Below the pieces are notes generated by a model. That model did not search any database and had not been told where the DNA came from. It saw only the letters and a program-made list of their open reading frames with translations. Positions 61,452-64,000 of a stretch of 64,000 bases of DNA are shown here, in pieces (position 1 is the first letter of the stretch; every line of letters begins with the position of its first letter). This DNA comes from Paraburkholderia sp. DHOC27. GTDB lineage: Bacteria; Pseudomonadota; Gammaproteobacteria; Burkholderiales; Burkholderiaceae. The stretch spans positions 118,189-182,188 of the forward strand of contig NZ_QVQV01000012.1 of assembly GCF_003429005.1 (NCBI RefSeq). Direction: 5' to 3'. The position numbers were made by a program, and so were the translations under genes.

Positions 61452-62104
61452 GTTTCCCCGATCTGCTCAACGTGGTCTTTTTCGCGCAGCAGCGTTTGGG
61501 CTTTTTTGCACCGTTGACGCGACCGCTTCTTCTTTTTGTCCGGCGCGCCGACGATCCGCGCCGATGGTTTCCTGTCCTTATGATAGCAGCCTGTCAACGC
61601 TCCACAATTGGCGTGACTGCCTTGCGGCGAGAGCGCCACACCTCGATTCTCATCGCCTTGAAATGAAGGCGCTTCGTAACATGCGCGTAAGACGTACCCT
61701 TGTGCGCCAAAGTATTGACGTTCGGCCGATGCTTCCTGGATTCGATGCGGGTTGACTTCGTTGAATGCCGCTGCCTAAAATTCGCCCACGCATTTGACCG
61801 GACCCCGACCTTGGACAGTCGTCGTTATCGATCTTCGATCGACCTGATCGCCTGATTGGCAAACCCAGCGCGCCAGTGTTCTCCTGCCGCCGTCTTGCCA
61901 TCCGGTCGGACGGTGCGCGCCGCAAATCATCTTCCGTATTCTGTATTCGTCGTTGCCAGCCGGCATGTCATGCGGCGGGATGCATCCATGTTGCGCGACG
62001 CCGTCTCGCGCTTGTCGTCACGTGTGACACGTCGCGCCGGTTTAGCAACGGCGTCACGCACGCGGTTCAAACTGTGCGTCGAGGCACGCCATAAAACGAA
62101 TCAC
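61452..62104. other. 653-base gap, no gene recognised
   Basis: No reading frame here shows family features. The only symmetry noted is GTCACgtGTGAC at 62017-62028, 76 bases before the MgtC-family start. I looked for a magnesium-sensing leader upstream of the MgtC-family gene and could not identify one by eye. Confidence 0.35.
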
Positions 62105-62812
62105 ATGACGCTCGAATTCATCTGCCGGCTACTCGCCGCCTTCGCCTGCGGCGTCGCCATTGGTATTGAACGCCAGATTCGGCAACGCACTGCCGGTCTG
62201 CGCACCATCACGCTCGTCGCCAGCGGTGCGTGCCTGTTCGTTACGCTTGGCGTGTTGACCGGCAACGGCACAGCGGGCGTGACGCAGATCGCGGCTTACG
62301 TCGTATCCGGTGTGGGCTTTCTTGGCGGCGGCGTGATCATGCGCGACAAGGGTTCGATTCAGGGCATCAATACGGCCGCTACATTATGGTGTTCCGCGGC
62401 GGTGGGTGTATTGTGCGGCGCGGGACACTATGGTCCGGCATTGGCCGGCACGGCCATCGTGCTGTTGACCAACACGGTGCTGCGCGAAGTCAGTCGCAGC
62501 ATCAATGCCACGCCGGTCTCGAACGCGGACCTCGTGCGCGAATACGTGCTGACCGTGGTGTGCCGTGAAGAGGATGAGGTTCACATCCGGACTGTGCTGT
62601 CGAATTCCATGTACTCGACTCCTCTCTCGTTTCAAAGCCTGACGAGCGAAGACGTCGCTGATGAACCTGGACGCATCCGCGTTACTGCCACGCTGAAAAT
62701 GCATCCGAAGGACCAGTCGAAGCTCGAACTGATGGCGAGCCGCATCAGTATGGAGAAGAGCATTTCGAGCGTGAGCTGGATTGCGAAGGAAGCGGAACCG
62801 ACGCCCGAATGA
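62105..62812 (+). CDS. MgtC/SapB-family membrane protein
   Basis: A 235-residue protein with about five N-terminal transmembrane helices and a C-terminal ACT-like cytoplasmic domain. Family signatures are GIERQIRQRTAGLRTITLV near residues 22-40 and GVGFLGGGVIMRDKGSIQGI near 75-95. MgtC proteins modulate ATP synthase or phosphate and magnesium homeostasis and matter for survival inside hosts and at low Mg2+. An open frame upstream to 61856 adds 83 non-hydrophobic residues and is not used. No magnesium transporter gene is adjacent. Confidence 0.9.
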   Translation: MTLEFICRLLAAFACGVAIGIERQIRQRTAGLRTITLVASGACLFVTLGVLTGNGTAGVTQIAAYVVSGVGFLGGGVIMRDKGSIQGINTAATLWCSAAVGVLCGAGHYGPALAGTAIVLLTNTVLREVSRSINATPVSNADLVREYVLTVVCREEDEVHIRTVLSNSMYSTPLSFQSLTSEDVADEPGRIRVTATLKMHPKDQSKLELMASRISMEKSISSVSWIAKEAEPTPE

Positions 62813-63143
62813 TGGCAAGCTTCGTCAGACTGCGACGGGCGTAGATGTCGAAAATACCCTTCGTATAACTGACGGAATTCTTGCACGCGACTGTGGGGGC
62901 GAGGCTTGCGTCGCAAGAAAGCTTCGCCTATAACAAGCGTAGCAAAGCGTCGAACGACAGCGTTCAGCGACGACGATGCTCAGTGCATAACGCACTGCCG
63001 ATTCGCCAGTTGTGCAGCCCATAATCGAGAACGAAATGAACCAGGCGACTGCGCGTCTTACGTTTCTGGCTCCTCGTCATGGCTATTGGCGCCATGCCTC
63101 TTGTTCGATTCGTGCGCGAACGCGCTTCCCCATTCTCCTGCAA

Positions 63144-63180
63144 CATATTCAGACATTGTTAATTCCGTGTCCTGAATATG
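63144..63180. promoter_or_regulatory. wide inverted repeat upstream of the GlsB-like gene
   Basis: CATATTCAG and CTGAATATG are perfect 9-bp arms 19 bp apart, ending 70 bases before the GlsB-like ATG in a 438-base gap (62813-63250) with no gene. It may be an operator or a leader hairpin. Confidence 0.4.
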
Positions 63181-63250
63181 GACTGCGCTAATCCCTTGCA
63201 CTAAGCTCTGTCACCGTGAATTTTTCACGCTCAACCAAGGAGTCTTGATT

Positions 63251-63505
63251 ATGGAACACGGCATTATTGCTTGGCTCGTTATTGGCGCGATTGCTGGCTG
63301 GCTGGCGGGTGTGCTGGTCAAGGGCGGCGGCTTCGGGCTGATCGTCGACATCATCGTCGGGATCGTCGGCGCGTTCATCGGCGGCTGGCTCGCCGGCGCG
63401 CTGCACATCTCGCTCGGCGGCGGCATGATTGGCTCGATCATCACGGCGGTGATCGGTGCGGTCATCCTGTTGTTCATCATCCGGCTATTCAAGCGGGGCG
63501 CGTAG
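63251..63505 (+). CDS. GlsB/YeaQ/YmgE-family small membrane protein
   Basis: An 84-residue, three-helix, very Gly/Ile-rich protein of the transglycosylase-associated (PF04226) family. Typical features are GAIAGWLAGVLVKGGGFGLI, then GAFIGGWLAGAL and IGSIITAVIGAVILLFIIRL. These proteins are induced by general stress or entry into stationary phase; their biochemical role is open. AAGGAG lies 8 bases before the ATG at 63251; the ORF could be extended two codons to a TTG. A strong terminator follows. Confidence 0.88.
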   Translation: MEHGIIAWLVIGAIAGWLAGVLVKGGGFGLIVDIIVGIVGAFIGGWLAGALHISLGGGMIGSIITAVIGAVILLFIIRLFKRGA

Positions 63506-63513
63506 CGCTTGGT

Positions 63514-63545
63514 GCGTCAGGCGGCTTGTCCGCCTGACGCGTTTT
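63514..63545 (+). terminator. rho-independent terminator after the GlsB-like gene
   Basis: GCGTCAGGCGG and CCGCCTGACGC form a perfect 11-bp stem around the loop CTTGT, followed by G and TTTT. It starts 9 bases after the stop codon. Confidence 0.85.
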
Positions 63546-63913
63546 CAGCTGTTGATGTGGTTGCTGGAAGATTTATTTGAGTGTGGTTTTTGTCGGCGCG
63601 GGTGTCGTGTGATGCGTAGCCTGGCAGATCCGGCGGATTTGGGGCGAGGCGCTGTGTTCTTGCCGTTGTCTTTGCGACGGTGGTTTCGCTTGATCTGATG
63701 TTGTTCGGCGTGCTTTGCGTCGTGGTGAAGGGCTTACGAACGGAAGGGATCTCGAGCGCCGTTGATTGAATGCGCGATGTAGTTCATGCGCTTATCCGCG
63801 GCGATAAGAGAGATGCTGGAGGGTTTGCCAGCTTGCAATTGAGTGCTGCGCCGATATCTGCAGCCGGATGCCCGAATGCATTGCGCGGCGATATTTTTCT
63901 GAGGCCGTAAACG
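63546..63913. other. 368-base gap before the rRNA operon end, nothing recognised
   Basis: Neither strand shows a supported gene. The minus-strand open frame from 63734 to 63997 starts inside the 5S rRNA and runs through its terminator, so it is not a protein gene. Confidence 0.5.
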
Positions 63914-63945
63914 CAGAAACCCCACCTGTTGGGGTGGGGTTTCTG
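63914..63945 (-). terminator. terminator of the leftward rRNA operon
   Basis: CAGAAACCCCACC pairs with GGTGGGGTTTCTG around TGTTGG, a perfect 13-bp stem 14 bases beyond the 5S rRNA 3' end. Reading leftward it is followed by CGTTTA rather than a full U-tract. Confidence 0.8.
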
Positions 63946-63959
63946 TTTGCTGCTGGGGA

Positions 63960-64000
63960 GCCTGACGATTACCTACTTTCACACGGGTAATCCGCACTAT
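63960..64000 (-). rRNA. rrf: 5S ribosomal RNA, 3' end (cut by the window edge)
   Basis: On the minus strand the last 41 bases read ATAGTGCGGATTACCCGTGT and end GTAGGTAATCGTCAGGC, the 3' end of betaproteobacterial 5S rRNA, which pairs with its GCCTGA 5' end outside the window. The remaining 5S, 23S and 16S genes should lie to the right. Confidence 0.92.

Noticed and set aside
61452..62104. Possible magnesium riboswitch or leader upstream of the MgtC-family gene
   Set aside because: No mgtA-like or M-box elements could be matched by eye, and only one small dyad is present.
62940..63140. A GTTCGATTC-like string resembling a tRNA T-arm
   Set aside because: No matching acceptor, D- or anticodon arm could be drawn around it.
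63734..63997. A minus-strand frame starting in the 5S rRNA
   Set aside because: It begins within rRNA and reads through the operon terminator, so it is not a protein gene.
1..64000. CRISPR arrays, insertion sequences and prophage genes
   Set aside because: None was seen; the only tandem arrays are the 12-bp and 13-bp repeats, which lack spacers, and no transposase or integrase is encoded.

Overview
The window reads as ordinary chromosome of a high-GC betaproteobacterium of the Burkholderia/Paraburkholderia group. Gene density is high, codon use is strongly GC3-biased, and the content is typical of a soil or plant-associated generalist: malonate decarboxylase, a galactofuranose-type ABC importer, a cyanide-insensitive-type bd oxidase and several iron systems. 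The right edge runs into the 3' end of a leftward rRNA operon (5S rRNA). The genus is inferred from gene content and style, not from a marker gene.

Layout. 0-4 kb: an EamA exporter, a GNAT acetyltransferase, a MerR regulator and a small MscS channel. 4.1-8.7 kb: a four-gene operon of flavin monooxygenase, short-chain dehydrogenase, PF10118-type metal-dependent hydrolase and alpha/beta hydrolase, behind a 20-bp dyad operator. 8.9-11.5 kb: a urea transporter, then two toxin-antitoxin modules (brnTA and a RelE/HigB-like pair) in an AT-richer island. 11.6-14.4 kb: cydAB (CIO type) with a perfect FNR/ANR box upstream and a 55-residue DUF2474-type subunit overlapping cydB. 14.4-17.6 kb: 1.2 kb of poorly coding DNA, a divergent sigma-like protein and an orphan membrane protein. 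17.6-23.4 kb (minus): a polar amino acid ABC importer, an ammonia-lyase homologue that lacks the Ala-Ser-Gly MIO triad, and a HutC regulator.

23.8-33 kb: an exported Ser/Gly-rich protein, then a Fur-box-preceded run of OprB porin, periplasmic beta-propeller, EfeB Dyp peroxidase and a three-gene ferric ABC importer. 33-35 kb: a LysR regulator divergent from an EamA transporter. 35-43.7 kb: an MFS transporter divergent from a GntR regulator and the complete mdcABCDEGH malonate decarboxylase operon. 43.9-48.8 kb (minus): ytfQ-ytfR-ytfT-yjfF, with a 13-bp tandem repeat that begins at the ytfQ stop codon. 49-52 kb: AlkB, a membrane metallophosphoesterase and a small exported protein.

52-64 kb: a TonB-dependent siderophore receptor behind a Fur-like dyad, a DUF1571 lipid-binding-type protein, an exported protein, an EF-hand protein, an RclA-like flavin disulfide reductase, an aldo/keto reductase, a sterol-desaturase-family hydroxylase, an MgtC-family protein, a GlsB/YeaQ membrane protein and the rRNA operon end. 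The most interesting observations are the MIO-less ammonia-lyase homologue with its own importer and regulator, the Fur-linked EfeB operon with an ABC importer in place of EfeUO, and a 42-bp element with two half-sites 21 bp apart shared by the promoters of the RclA-like and EF-hand genes. No CRISPR array, insertion sequence, prophage or tRNA gene was recognised.
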